NCBI GenBank assembly: GCA_016210845.1
Contig: JACQTK010000084.1
Location: 1 to 46,899 of the forward strand
Reading direction: 5' to 3'
Source of the DNA: Acidobacteriota bacterium
GTDB lineage: Bacteria; Acidobacteriota; Vicinamibacteria; Vicinamibacterales; UBA2999
DNA: 46,899 bases
Position 1 is the stretch's first letter, and each line of letters starts with the position of its first letter. The notes below the pieces were generated by a model. The model made no database searches. It was not told where the DNA came from and worked only from the letters and a program-made list of their open reading frames with translations. This document shows, piece after piece, positions 1 through 7,476 of the stretch. The translations under genes and the position numbers were made by a program.

Positions 1-371
1 ATCGTCCGGTCGGTCGCGTCCGCGTGCGCGCGAACCCGCTGCACCAAGCTGCGCGACAGCTTCACGGTAAACGAGATCGTGGCATCGGGGACCGGCACCG
101 GCCCTTTCAACCGGCGGGCGCGCCGCAGGTCCCGATACGCCAAACCGTAGATCGCCGCGATGTTCGGATGGTTGAGCGAGGCGAGGACGCGCGCTTCGCG
201 GCGGAAGCGCGCGAGTCGATCCGGGTCGTGCGCGAACGTGTCGGGCAGGATCTTGAGCGCGACCTCGCGATCCAGCTTCGTGTCGCGCGCCCGATAGACT
301 TCGCCCATCCCGCCGGCGCCGAGAAGAGCGACGACCTCGTACGAGCCGATCCGGCTGCCTGTCAATGACAT
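1..371 (-). CDS. Ser/Thr protein kinase N-lobe joined in frame to an RHH-like segment (partial, runs off left edge)
   Basis: Reading from the ATG at 371, the protein begins like a bacterial Hanks-type (PknB-like) kinase. It has a glycine loop G-A-G-G-M-G-E-V at residues 18-25, the ATP-binding Lys in VALKIL (K40), and an alpha-C helix FRREARVL with Glu59. After [11 protein letters not shown] (residues 68-77) the kinase fold stops: no hinge or catalytic HRD loop follows. From about residue 92 the frame reads [15 protein letters not shown] then a helix [12 protein letters not shown], which resembles a CopG/Arc ribbon-helix-helix antitoxin N-terminus and has its own possible GTG start at 98. A deletion that fused a kinase remnant to an RHH gene is the simplest explanation. 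The rest of the gene lies outside the window, so function is uncertain. A TATAAT box sits 11 bases before the ATG. Confidence 0.6.
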   Translation of the reverse strand, partial: MSLTGSRIGSYEVVALLGAGGMGEVYRARDTKLDREVALKILPDTFAHDPDRLARFRREARVLASLNHPNIAAIYGLAYRDLRRARRLKGPVPVPDATISFTVKLSRSLVQRVRAHADATDRT

Positions 372-382
372 GAACCGGCGCG

Positions 383-388
383 ATTATA
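383..388 (-). promoter_or_regulatory. -10 box (TATAAT) of the kinase-like gene
   Basis: On the minus strand TATAAT occupies 388 to 383. The start codon is at 371, so transcription would begin only about 5 nt before the ATG (nearly leaderless). No good -35 box is visible. Confidence 0.4.
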
Positions 389-447
389 ACGGAGGCCGGC
401 TGGTCCGGACCGAACCGACCTGGTACCCGACGATGTAGAATCGGCTC

Positions 448-819
448 GTGGGGCTCACGGTGGTGTCGCTCGACGTCGCGAACCCGGCCAATCCTGAAGC
501 GCGGGAGACTGTCGAGTTCATGGTGGATTCCGGCGCCGTCTACTCGTTCGTGCCGCGCGACGTTCTCAGGCGGCTTGGCATCGTGCCGCATTCACGGCAG
601 CACTTTCGATTGGCGGATGGCTCGACGATCGAGCGAGAGCGAGGAGACGCACTCTTCTTCTACAAGAACCAGCGGGGGGCCGCGCCCGTGATGTTCGGCG
701 AACCGGGCGATGCGACGCTACTGGGCGCGGGGACGCTCGAATCGCTCGGCTTCGTGCTGGATGCCGTCCGGCGCGAATTGGCCCCTTTACCGATGGGGGT
801 CGCAGGCCCCACGGGCTGA
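448..819 (+). CDS. Clan AA (retropepsin-like) aspartic protease
   Basis: A 123-residue protein with the single-domain layout of bacterial retropepsin-like proteases. The catalytic motif is FMVDSGAVYSFVP (Asp-Ser-Gly, residues 27-29). The second conserved segment is LLGAGTLESLGFVLD near residues 91-105, like the [I/L]LG-x-x-x-L-E motif of this family. There is no signal peptide, so it is probably a cytoplasmic homodimer; the natural substrate is unknown. The start is GTG at 448. No Shine-Dalgarno is visible, but TAGAAT at 436-441 would place the transcript start almost on the GTG. The gene stands alone between the kinase remnant and pyrK, and a 26-bp inverted repeat follows its stop. Confidence 0.8.
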   Translation: MGLTVVSLDVANPANPEARETVEFMVDSGAVYSFVPRDVLRRLGIVPHSRQHFRLADGSTIERERGDALFFYKNQRGAAPVMFGEPGDATLLGAGTLESLGFVLDAVRRELAPLPMGVAGPTG

Positions 820-820
820 G

Positions 821-931
821 CCCGGAGTTCACTTGTGTTGCCGCTGGGAGGCGGGGCCCCTCCCGGCCACTCCGCCGCGCGGATCGCAGCTTCAGTCCCG
901 CCGGACAGCGGTAACACGAGTGAACTCCGGG
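821..931. repeat. 111-bp element with 26-bp imperfect terminal inverted repeats
   Basis: The left arm is 821-846 and the right arm 906-931. They match as reverse complements at 24 of 26 positions by eye. The arms begin CCCGGAGTTCACT and end AGTGAACTCCGGG. The element starts one base after the protease stop codon and fills most of the gap before pyrK. It could act as a terminator hairpin or be a miniature mobile remnant; no target duplication is evident. Confidence 0.6.
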
Positions 932-959
932 GTGGGCCAGAGCCCTGAGGCCTACACGG

Positions 960-965
960 TATACT
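960..965 (+). promoter_or_regulatory. -10 box (TATACT) for pyrKDF
   Basis: TATACT lies 7 nt before the ATG at 973, so the transcript would start at or next to the start codon. This supports the ATG at 973 over the GTG at 967. Confidence 0.4.
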
Positions 966-972
966 CGTGCCG

Positions 973-1815
973 ATGCCCGTCGACGTCGAGGCACGGGTGA
1001 TCCGCAACACGCGCCTCTCCTCCGACTACAACGTCATCGCGCTCGCCGCCCCCGAGATCGCGGCGGCCACCGCCCCCGGGCAGTTCGTGATGGTGAAGCC
1101 AGGGCGCGGCCACGACCCGCTGCTCAGACGTCCTTTCTCGGTGTTCGAGGTCCTGCGCGCGAACGGCCGCGTCGAAGGCCTCACGCTGCTGAGCAAGCGG
1201 GTGGGCGTGACGACCGCCATGCTCTTCGACGCCGTCGAGGGCGACATCGTCTCGTGCCTGGGACCGCTCGGACGCGCGTTCGCGCTTGTCGATCCGCCGG
1301 AGGAAGCCTGGATGGTGGCTGGCGGCGTCGGCCTGGCGCCGTTTGCCATCATGACCGACGCGCTGGCCGCCCGCGGCACGCGCACGACCCTGTTCTATGG
1401 CGCCAGGACCGGCGGCGAGCTGTTCTACCTCGACTGGTTCCGCGCGCGCGGCGTCCGCCTCGTGCTCGCCACCGAGGACGGCAGCGTCGGCGAGCGGGGG
1501 CGCGTGACCGAGCCCCTCGAACGGGAACTGCGAAGCGCGCGGCAGGCGGCACGGGTCGCCGGAGGCCTTCAGGCCTCCGGGAACGACCTCACCGTGGATG
1601 CGTGCGGCCCCGGACCGATGCTGGAGGCGGTGGCGCGCATCGCCGCCGCCCGCGGCGCGCGGTCGCAGGTCTCGGTCGTGCGCGTCATGGGGTGCGGCCT
1701 GGGCGGCTGCTACAGTTGCGTGATCCCCGTTCGCGACGGCCGCGGCGGCCGGCACTACGTGCGCTCGTGCATCGGCGGCCCGGTGTTCGACGGCGCCGAG
1801 CTCGTGTGGGATTGA
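973..1815 (+). CDS. pyrK: Dihydroorotate dehydrogenase electron-transfer subunit
   Basis: PyrK passes electrons from the FMN subunit PyrD through its FAD and [2Fe-2S] cluster to NAD+, in the fourth step of pyrimidine synthesis. The N-terminal FAD-binding barrel contains PLLRRPFSVFEV, the NAD-binding part contains AGGVGLAPF, and the C-terminus has the iron-sulfur ligands GCGLGGCYSC and a later RSCIGG. About 280 aa is usual for the family. A GTG at 967 is an alternative start. An odd feature is a perfect 22-bp palindrome (1559-1580) read in frame as part of VAGGLQASGND, just before the conserved DACGPGPM segment. It appears to be a tolerated repeat insertion in a loop. pyrD and pyrF follow on the same strand. 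Confidence 0.93.
   Translation: MPVDVEARVIRNTRLSSDYNVIALAAPEIAAATAPGQFVMVKPGRGHDPLLRRPFSVFEVLRANGRVEGLTLLSKRVGVTTAMLFDAVEGDIVSCLGPLGRAFALVDPPEEAWMVAGGVGLAPFAIMTDALAARGTRTTLFYGARTGGELFYLDWFRARGVRLVLATEDGSVGERGRVTEPLERELRSARQAARVAGGLQASGNDLTVDACGPGPMLEAVARIAAARGARSQVSVVRVMGCGLGGCYSCVIPVRDGRGGRHYVRSCIGGPVFDGAELVWD
1559..1580. repeat. Palindromic repeat (TTCA core) inside pyrK
   Basis: Nine-base arms (CCGGAGGCC and its complement) enclose TTCA. This is the same design as the twin-hairpin family elsewhere in the window, but single and without the CTCTAC flank. It is translated in frame within PyrK. Confidence 0.75.
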
Positions 1816-1818
1816 TCA

Positions 1819-1891
1819 CGCGGGGGCTGAAGCCCCCGCGCTACAGGTGATTGGAAAACATCGGGTGTAGAGCGGCGGCTTGAGCCGCCGC
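1819..1891. repeat. Twin palindromic repeat between pyrK and pyrD
   Basis: The first hairpin is CGCGGGGGC-TGAA-GCCCCCGCG (1819-1840) followed by CTACA. The second is TGTAGA then GCGGCGGC-TTGA-GCCGCCGC (1872-1891). The outward hairpins are mirror images in layout but have different stem sequences. It lies within the pyrKDF unit. Confidence 0.85.
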
Positions 1892-1904
1892 GTTTGGGAT
1901 TGCA

Positions 1905-2846
1905 GTGATAGATCTCTCCGTCCAAATCGGATCGCTCCAGCTGGCCAATCCGCTGATCGCGGCCAGCGGCTGCTTCGGCTACGGCGTGGAGTACGCCGGC
2001 ACGGTGGACCTGTCGTCGCTCGGCGGCGTCGCGGTGAAGGGCCTGTTCCTCGCCGAGCGCGAGGGCCATCCACCCGAGCGCATCGTCGAGACGCCCGCCG
2101 GGATGCTCAACGCCATCGGGCTGCAGGGCATCGGGGTCCACCGGTTCGTCCGCGAGAAGCTCCCTGAACTGCGCGATCTCCGCGCCACCGTGATCGTCAA
2201 CATCTGCGGCAGCACGCTCGACGAGTACGTCGAGCTGGCGCGGATCCTCTCCGACGCCGACGGCGTGGCCGCGCTCGAGCTGAACATCTCCTGCCCGAAC
2301 ATCAAAGAAGGGGGCATCACCTTCGGCTGCAGCCTTCACGGTACATTCGACGTCGTGAGCTCGGTGAAGAAGGTCACCCACCTCCCGGTCATCCCCAAGT
2401 TGACACCCAACGTCACCGACGTGGCCGCGTTCGCGCGGGCCTCCGAGGAGGCCGGCGCCGACGCCGTCTCGCTCGTCAACACGTTTCTCGCCATGGCCAT
2501 CGACGTCGAGACGCGGCGGCCGCAGCTGTCGAACATCGTCGGCGGCCTGAGCGGCCCCGCCATCCGGCCGATTGCCGTCCGGATGGTCTACGAGTGCCGC
2601 CGCGCGGTGAAGATTCCGGTCATCGGCATGGGCGGCATCGCCTCGGCGCGCGACGCCATCGAGTTCATGATCGCGGGCGCCACCGCCGTGCAGGTCGGCA
2701 CGGCCAACTTCGTCGACCCGTTCATCTGGCCGAAGCTGCTCGACGGGATCCGCGAGTACCTGCGGCGGCACGAGATCGCGCGCGTGGCCGACCTGGTCGG
2801 CACCATCGACACGACCTCGCGCGAGAAGCAGTGGATCAGCTCATAG
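1905..2846 (+). CDS. pyrD: Dihydroorotate dehydrogenase, class 1B catalytic subunit
   Basis: A cytoplasmic FMN enzyme that oxidises dihydroorotate to orotate and hands electrons to PyrK. The 313-residue protein shows the class 1 features: FMN-contact region NPLIAASGCFGYG, VKGL with Lys45, NICGST, and the catalytic cysteine in ELNISCPN (Cys130), where class 2 enzymes have Ser. PVIGMGGIASARDAIEFM and the phosphate-binding AVQVGTANF segment close the barrel. The start is GTG at 1905, 13 nt after the twin repeat. Its last 16 bases overlap pyrF, so the two are probably translationally coupled. Confidence 0.96.
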   Translation: MIDLSVQIGSLQLANPLIAASGCFGYGVEYAGTVDLSSLGGVAVKGLFLAEREGHPPERIVETPAGMLNAIGLQGIGVHRFVREKLPELRDLRATVIVNICGSTLDEYVELARILSDADGVAALELNISCPNIKEGGITFGCSLHGTFDVVSSVKKVTHLPVIPKLTPNVTDVAAFARASEEAGADAVSLVNTFLAMAIDVETRRPQLSNIVGGLSGPAIRPIAVRMVYECRRAVKIPVIGMGGIASARDAIEFMIAGATAVQVGTANFVDPFIWPKLLDGIREYLRRHEIARVADLVGTIDTTSREKQWISS

Positions 2847-3544
2847 TCGCGCTCGACGTGGAGAGCGGCGAACGGGCGCTGGAGCTGGCGGCCGAGCTGC
2901 AAGGCGCGGCGGGGGGGTTCAAGGTGGGCAGCCGCCTCTTCACGCTCGAAGGGCCGGCGCTGGTCCGACGGCTCGTCGACACGGGCGCCCGCGTCTTCCT
3001 CGACCTGAAGTTTCACGACATCCCCAACACGGTGGCACAGGCCGTCGACGCGGCCACGGCCACGGGCGCCTGGATGGTCAATGTTCATGCCTCCGGCGGG
3101 ATTCCGATGATGGAGGCCGCGGCCCGCGCCGCTCTCGAGTCGGCGCAACGTCTGGGACGTCCGGCGCCGCTCGTGGTCGGCGTGACCGTGTTGACGAGCA
3201 TGGACGAGGGTGTCCTGCGCGAAGCTGGTGTGGAGCGGCCGTTGCCCGAGCAGGTGTCTGCGCTGGCGCGCATGGCCAAGGCGGCCGGGCTGGACGGCGT
3301 GGTGGCCTCGCCCCGTGAAGTCGCGCCCGTACGCGCGGCGTGCGGCGAGCGCTTCGTCATCGTCACTCCGGGCATTCGAGGCGCGTCGGCAGGCGCCGAG
3401 CGGCACGATCAGGCGCGGACGATGGGGCCGGCGGAGGCGCTGCGGGCGGGGGCCACCTACCTGGTGATCGGACGGCCGATCATCGAGGCGCGCAGTCCGC
3501 GCGCGGCGGCGGAAGCGATTGTGGAGGAGCTCAGGCGGGCCTAA
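2831..3544 (+). CDS. pyrF: Orotidine-5'-phosphate decarboxylase
   Basis: Converts OMP to UMP, the last step of de novo UMP synthesis. The start is taken as GTG at 2831, overlapping pyrD by 16 bases, because the translation then begins VDQLIVALDVES, the normal family N-terminus. The catalytic Lys/Asp network is in FLDLKFHDIPNTV. Phosphate-binding segments are TPGIRGASAG and LVIGRPI. The length of 237 aa is typical of the bacterial group 1 enzyme. The stop codon TAA (3542-3544) lies in the 4-nt centre of a palindromic repeat, so the last residues are repeat-encoded. Confidence 0.95.
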   Translation: MDQLIVALDVESGERALELAAELQGAAGGFKVGSRLFTLEGPALVRRLVDTGARVFLDLKFHDIPNTVAQAVDAATATGAWMVNVHASGGIPMMEAAARAALESAQRLGRPAPLVVGVTVLTSMDEGVLREAGVERPLPEQVSALARMAKAAGLDGVVASPREVAPVRAACGERFVIVTPGIRGASAGAERHDQARTMGPAEALRAGATYLVIGRPIIEARSPRAAAEAIVEELRRA

Positions 3545-3610
3545 AGGCCCGCCTCTACGATCGGTCGTGTGTGCGACGACGGTCGTAGAGGCCGACCTCT
3601 AGGTCGGCCT
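3533..3610. terminator. Twin palindromic repeat at the pyrF/pal convergence, likely bidirectional terminator
   Basis: The hairpins are AGGCGGGCC-TAAA-GGCCCGCCT (3533-3554) and AGGCCGACC-TCTA-GGTCGGCCT (3589-3610), with CTCTACG and CGTAGAG facing each other across the spacer. It fills the gap between two convergent genes. There is no T-run, so the terminator role is inferred from position and stem strength. Confidence 0.6.
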
Positions 3611-3615
3611 TCGAT

Positions 3616-4200
3616 CTACTTCGCCGTGAAGATGAAGTGCCCGCGGCGGTTGCGCTGCCAGCAGGCCTCGTTCTCTTCCGTGCAGACCGGCTCCTCCTCG
3701 CCCTTGCTCAGCGTGACCATGCGGTCGGCGGCGATGCCGAGGCTGACGAGGTAGTCGCGCACCGCGGCCGCGCGGCGCTCGCCGAGTCCGAGGTTGTACT
3801 CGTTGGTGCCGCGCGAATCGCAGTGGCCCTCGATCGTGATCCGCGTCGACGTCCACCGTCTCAGATAATCGGCGTCCTTCTGCAAGATCGGCCGGGCATC
3901 GTCCCGGATATCCGACTTGTCGTAGTCGAAGAACGCGTCGCCCAGCGGCATCTCCGCGTTCAGCTGCGCCAGCGTCTTCTGCGCGAACAGCTCCTCCTCG
4001 GTCAGCGGCCTGGGTGGAGGTGCGGGCGCCGGACGCGGCGGCGGTGGCGGCGGCGGTGGCGGCGGTGCGGGCGCGGCGGCCGGCGGTGGCGGGGCAGGTG
4101 GAGGCGGCGCGGGAGGCGGCGTCCTCCTGGAACAGCTGCTGATGGCGATGACCATCAGCAGGGCAATAGCGGTGAGCAGCACTGAACGGCGCAGTCTCAT
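3616..4200 (-). CDS. pal: Peptidoglycan-associated lipoprotein (OmpA/Pal family)
   Basis: A 194-residue outer-membrane lipoprotein. The N-terminal signal peptide ends in the lipobox AISSC (Cys23 would be lipidated). A proline/alanine-rich linker of about 45 residues follows, then an OmpA-type peptidoglycan-binding domain: FFDYDKSDIRDDA, ITIEGHCDSRGTNEYN and LGERRAAAVRDYL. Pal normally anchors the outer membrane to murein as part of Tol-Pal; no tol genes are visible here. AGGAGA lies 8-13 bases before the ATG at 4200, which fixes this start over longer upstream alternatives. The Pro-rich linker is longer than in E. coli Pal. It converges with pyrF. Confidence 0.92.
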   Translation of the reverse strand: MRLRRSVLLTAIALLMVIAISSCSRRTPPPAPPPPAPPPPAAAPAPPPPPPPPPPRPAPAPPPRPLTEEELFAQKTLAQLNAEMPLGDAFFDYDKSDIRDDARPILQKDADYLRRWTSTRITIEGHCDSRGTNEYNLGLGERRAAAVRDYLVSLGIAADRMVTLSKGEEEPVCTEENEACWQRNRRGHFIFTAK

Positions 4201-4280
4201 CAGCGGATTCTCCTGCGTGTTGCTTGCGTTTTTTATTAGTGCCGAAGGGGAGCTTACGTCCGGGCTTGCGCAGCTGTCAA

Positions 4281-6659
4281 TCAAGGCGACACGGGATTTA
4301 CACGGGTTTCGTAAAGCCGTAATCCAAGACGCCGCTCGTCCGGCGTCCCTTCCGCCCGCCCCGGGAGGTACACCCGGTCGACTTCGATGGCGATGGCCCC
4401 GCCCGCGCGGTCGACGTCGTCGGCGGGACCGGTGACGCTCCACTCGAAATCGGCAGCAGGCTGGAAAAAATCCACCACGCGACCGGCCGCCGTCACACGG
4501 ACCGTCGGGGGCGCGTCGAAATAGCGGAGTGGAGATTCCCCCCGGAGGGTGAGGCGCACGCCCCCCCGCGGCCCCTTGATTCGCACTACCGACCGTTCGC
4601 TCGTCCACCGCCAGCGCCGCCCTGACGGCGGGTCGTATTCCTCTTCGTGCCAGCCTTCGCCAAAGCCGTACACCATGTCATCGGCCGACTGGATGTCGAA
4701 CTGCCGTACCGCCACGGCGGCCCGTCGGCCGTCACCCGGGGCGGATCGTGACGCGATCGTCAACCGTGCGTAGCCCTCGCCCGGGCCCGTCCCGCCGGGC
4801 AGGTCCAGAAAGCGAAGGAAGTTGCGGTCCTCGACCGACAGGGTCCATCGGTCGCGCACGACGCCCTCGAAGCTCAACTCGAGCTCGGCCGACGGGTCGC
4901 CGCGCTCGCCCAGGTGCCGGCCGCCGACGACGAGGTGAAGGGGCCCGGGTCTCGGTCGAACCCAGGCCTCTATGGACCGATGATCCGGCCCCATGGCGGT
5001 GGCCCGCGCCAATCCCCCCGTCTCGGGCGTCAGGGACCATCCCTGGCCCGCGAACCAGCCTGGCCTCGCCAGACGGTACCACTCGGCGCCGATGGGGCGC
5101 GCTCCGCTCAGTTCCGGCCGGTCGGCCGCCGACCACTCGTAGCGCGCGACGTCGAGCCGACTGCGTGGATCGATCAGCGCGAGGTCGGTGCGGCGTGGAT
5201 CGGCGAAAAACCAGATCGGCGCGTCGCCACCGTTCTTCCAGTATTCGGCCGGTCCAAGCCACTCGTATTGCCGCCGTGGCTCCACGAGCGGGAGCGTCCC
5301 CGTATCGGCCTGGAGCGGACGCCACAGGCCGAAATGCGCGTACACCGCCGCGGGGGGGTCGGCTGCGGCGCGGCGCGCTGCATCGGCAATCGCGCGGAAC
5401 GCCGGGTGTGGCTCGCGCCCGTACGCGACAGCACCGGGCACCGCGACGATCAGGGCCCCGGCCGCCACCGGCGCCGCTGCGACGGGAGCGAACCGGCCGG
5501 CTGTCTGAAGGCCTCGTGCCGCGAGGAGCGCCACGAGCGGGAGCACCGGCAAGGCGTACCGGACCGTGACCGTTTCCTGAACGAGCAGGTGCAGAACGGC
5601 GTACGGGCCAAAAGCCGTCAGCGCGAGCAGGAGCGGGCCCCGTTCGCGCGCGAGCATGACGAGGCCGCCGGTGCACGCCGCCACAGCCACGGCGGCGGCC
5701 AGGGGCACGGACGCCCACGGCAACACGAACGTCTCGTACACGCCGAAGGCCAGCCGTCTCGGCGAAGGATCCAGCCAGAACATCTCGCCTCGCGCCTCCC
5801 CCACTTGAGTACCAAGCGCGCTCGCGTAGGCGTCGATGCCACCGGTGACAATGAGGAGCGGCACGCTCCACACAAGTCCTCCGAGAACCAGCGCGGCACT
5901 CGGCCGCGTGAGCAGCCACCGAAGGCCCGCGCGACGCTGCTCGACGAGCGCAATCGCCAGCAAGGGCAGCGTCAGCCACAACGTCTGCAGCCGCACACCC
6001 GCCGCGAGCCCGCTGAGGAGCGCCGCCTGGGTCAAGCGGCGCCGATCGGTCCTGCCGCTCAGCGCCAGCGCCTGGGCGCACAGCGCCAACGCCAGCCCGG
6101 GCATGTCGCTCATCGGCCGCAGGCCGGTCATCCAGAACAGCGGCGACACGGCCAGCAGCGCCGTGGCCCACACGACCGTCGCCCGCGGTCCGACGGCGGA
6201 TCGCAGAGGCGGACCGTCCTCCGATCGTGGAGGCGGACCTTCAGGTCCGCCTGAACATACCGCCGCAAACACGTGCGCTGCCGCCACGATCGCCACGGCG
6301 GCGCCCAGCACGGACCAGAGCCCGAGCGTGAGCGCTTCCGCCTCCACGCGGCTCAGTCCCGGCCAGATGTTCCACACCACCGCCAGCAGCGCGCGGCCGA
6401 GCGCGATGTACACCGGGTATCCGGGCGGATGCGGCTGGTGGCTGGCCGGATCGAACTCGCGCAGCCCGAGCGCGAAGTTGATCGAATCGATGTCTTCGAG
6501 GGAGCGGGGGAGAAAAGGGAGGTGTGCCGCGGCGTACGCCGCGGCAACCCACAACGGCCAACTTCCACAACGCCAACGCCCACATTGGGCGTTGCGGAGT
6601 TGGGCGTTGGGCGTTGTCTCCGTGAGGGGATCAGGCCGGGTGAAGACGGACACCTTCAT
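4281..6659 (-). CDS. Multi-pass membrane protein, TMEM260/DUF2723-like (GT-C glycosyltransferase-like)
   Basis: About 790 residues. The N-terminal half has many hydrophobic segments and an acidic loop after the first segment, SLEDIDSINFALGLREFDP then HPPGYPVYIALGRAL, which fits the DUF2723/TMEM260 group of GT-C-fold proteins related to O-mannosyltransferases. The last 300 or so residues are soluble and beta-rich with no domain I can name. The donor sugar and substrate are unknown. The start is uncertain. The ATG at 6659 overlaps larE by 29 bases, but the first 35 codons cover an inverted heptamer array, and a TTG at 6554 would start just before the first membrane segment. A palindromic repeat (6231-6252) is translated in a loop as part of CSGGPEGPPP. 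Confidence 0.75.
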   Translation of the reverse strand: MKVSVFTRPDPLTETTPNAQLRNAQCGRWRCGSWPLWVAAAYAAAHLPFLPRSLEDIDSINFALGLREFDPASHQPHPPGYPVYIALGRALLAVVWNIWPGLSRVEAEALTLGLWSVLGAAVAIVAAAHVFAAVCSGGPEGPPPRSEDGPPLRSAVGPRATVVWATALLAVSPLFWMTGLRPMSDMPGLALALCAQALALSGRTDRRRLTQAALLSGLAAGVRLQTLWLTLPLLAIALVEQRRAGLRWLLTRPSAALVLGGLVWSVPLLIVTGGIDAYASALGTQVGEARGEMFWLDPSPRRLAFGVYETFVLPWASVPLAAAVAVAACTGGLVMLARERGPLLLALTAFGPYAVLHLLVQETVTVRYALPVLPLVALLAARGLQTAGRFAPVAAAPVAAGALIVAVPGAVAYGREPHPAFRAIADAARRAAADPPAAVYAHFGLWRPLQADTGTLPLVEPRRQYEWLGPAEYWKNGGDAPIWFFADPRRTDLALIDPRSRLDVARYEWSAADRPELSGARPIGAEWYRLARPGWFAGQGWSLTPETGGLARATAMGPDHRSIEAWVRPRPGPLHLVVGGRHLGERGDPSAELELSFEGVVRDRWTLSVEDRNFLRFLDLPGGTGPGEGYARLTIASRSAPGDGRRAAVAVRQFDIQSADDMVYGFGEGWHEEEYDPPSGRRWRWTSERSVVRIKGPRGGVRLTLRGESPLRYFDAPPTVRVTAAGRVVDFFQPAADFEWSVTGPADDVDRAGGAIAIEVDRVYLPGRAEGTPDERRLGLRLYETRVNPVSP
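6231..6252. repeat. Palindromic repeat inside the TMEM260-like gene
   Basis: AGGCGGACC-TTCA-GGTCCGCCT, translated in frame in a poorly conserved loop between membrane segments. A degenerate half copy (AGAGGCGGACC) lies just before it at about 6205-6215. Confidence 0.8.
6549..6617. repeat. Inverted array of GTTGGGC/GTTGTGG-type units
   Basis: The left part (6549-6582) repeats CCACAAC/GCCAAC units and the right part (6586-6617) repeats their complements (TGGGCGT, TTGGGCG). Together they can fold into a long imperfect hairpin. It lies at the end of larE and the start of the membrane protein. Confidence 0.6.
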
Positions 6660-7476
6660 TGAGGCTGCCCATCCTATACCCCTCCAGGTCGATCGTGACG
6701 TGCTCGTAGCCGATCGCGCGAAGCTCCTGGACGATCCGGTCGCGCAGGTCGGCCTCGAGCGCGCGCGGCAGCTCGTCGCGGCCGACCTCGAGCCGCGCGA
6801 GCGTGTCGTGATGGCGGACGCGGCACACACGGAAGCCCAGGCGGTGCAGGCAGGCTTCCGCGCGCTCGATCATCCGCAGCTTCTCGGGCGTCACCTCGGA
6901 ATGGTACGGAATGCGCGACGACAGGCACGCCGAGGCCGGCTCGTCCCACGTGGGCAGTCCGGCGCGGTGCGACAGCTCTCGGATGTCGCTCTTGGTGAGA
7001 TCCGTCTCGTCCAGCGGGCTGCGTACCCCGAACTCCCGCGCGGCCTTCCGTCCAGGGCGGTAGTCGCGGCGGTCGTCGGCGTTGGCGCCATCGACGATCG
7101 CGGAGCATCCCCGCGCCGCTGCGAGCCGCGACAACACCTCGTACAGCTCGCGCTTGCAGTAGTAGCACCGGTTGACGGGATTGGCGCGGTACTCCGGGAG
7201 CGCGACCTCGGCGGTCTGGATCACCTCGTGGCGCAGGCCGAACCGGCGCGCGACGGTCAGGGCGAGCTGGCGGTGGCGGTCGGGATAACTGGGGCTGTCG
7301 GCCGTGACGCACAGCGCCGCGGACCCCAACACCTGCGTTGCCGCCCAGGCGAGGTACGCGCTGTCGACGCCGCCGCTGAACGCCACGATCACCGAATCGA
7401 GCGACCCCAGCCTGCCGTAGAGGCGGCGCTCCCGCGAGGCCAGGTCCGCGTCGAGGCCGGCGGCCTCAGGACTCAC
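6631..7476 (-). CDS. larE: ATP-dependent sacrificial sulfur transferase LarE
   Basis: 281 residues of the LarE/PP-loop family. LarE adenylates the pyridine mononucleotide made by LarB and donates sulfur for the nickel-pincer cofactor of lactate racemase-type enzymes. The ATP pyrophosphatase loop is SGGVDS (34-39). The motif EPASACLSSRIPY contains Cys184 at the place of the sacrificial cysteine of the single-cysteine type. A CYYC pair (residues 104-107) lies mid-protein. No larA, larB or larC is in the window. The start overlaps the upstream LysW-like gene by 4 bases, so the two are coupled. The family assignment is firm, the cofactor role inferred. Confidence 0.9.
   Translation of the reverse strand: MSPEAAGLDADLASRERRLYGRLGSLDSVIVAFSGGVDSAYLAWAATQVLGSAALCVTADSPSYPDRHRQLALTVARRFGLRHEVIQTAEVALPEYRANPVNRCYYCKRELYEVLSRLAAARGCSAIVDGANADDRRDYRPGRKAAREFGVRSPLDETDLTKSDIRELSHRAGLPTWDEPASACLSSRIPYHSEVTPEKLRMIERAEACLHRLGFRVCRVRHHDTLARLEVGRDELPRALEADLRDRIVQELRAIGYEHVTIDLEGYRMGSLNEGVRLHPA

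Noticed and set aside
4732-6171. Long frame overlapping the TMEM260-like gene on the same strand
   Set aside because: Arg-rich low-complexity translation; the neighbouring frame has the membrane segments and family motif.
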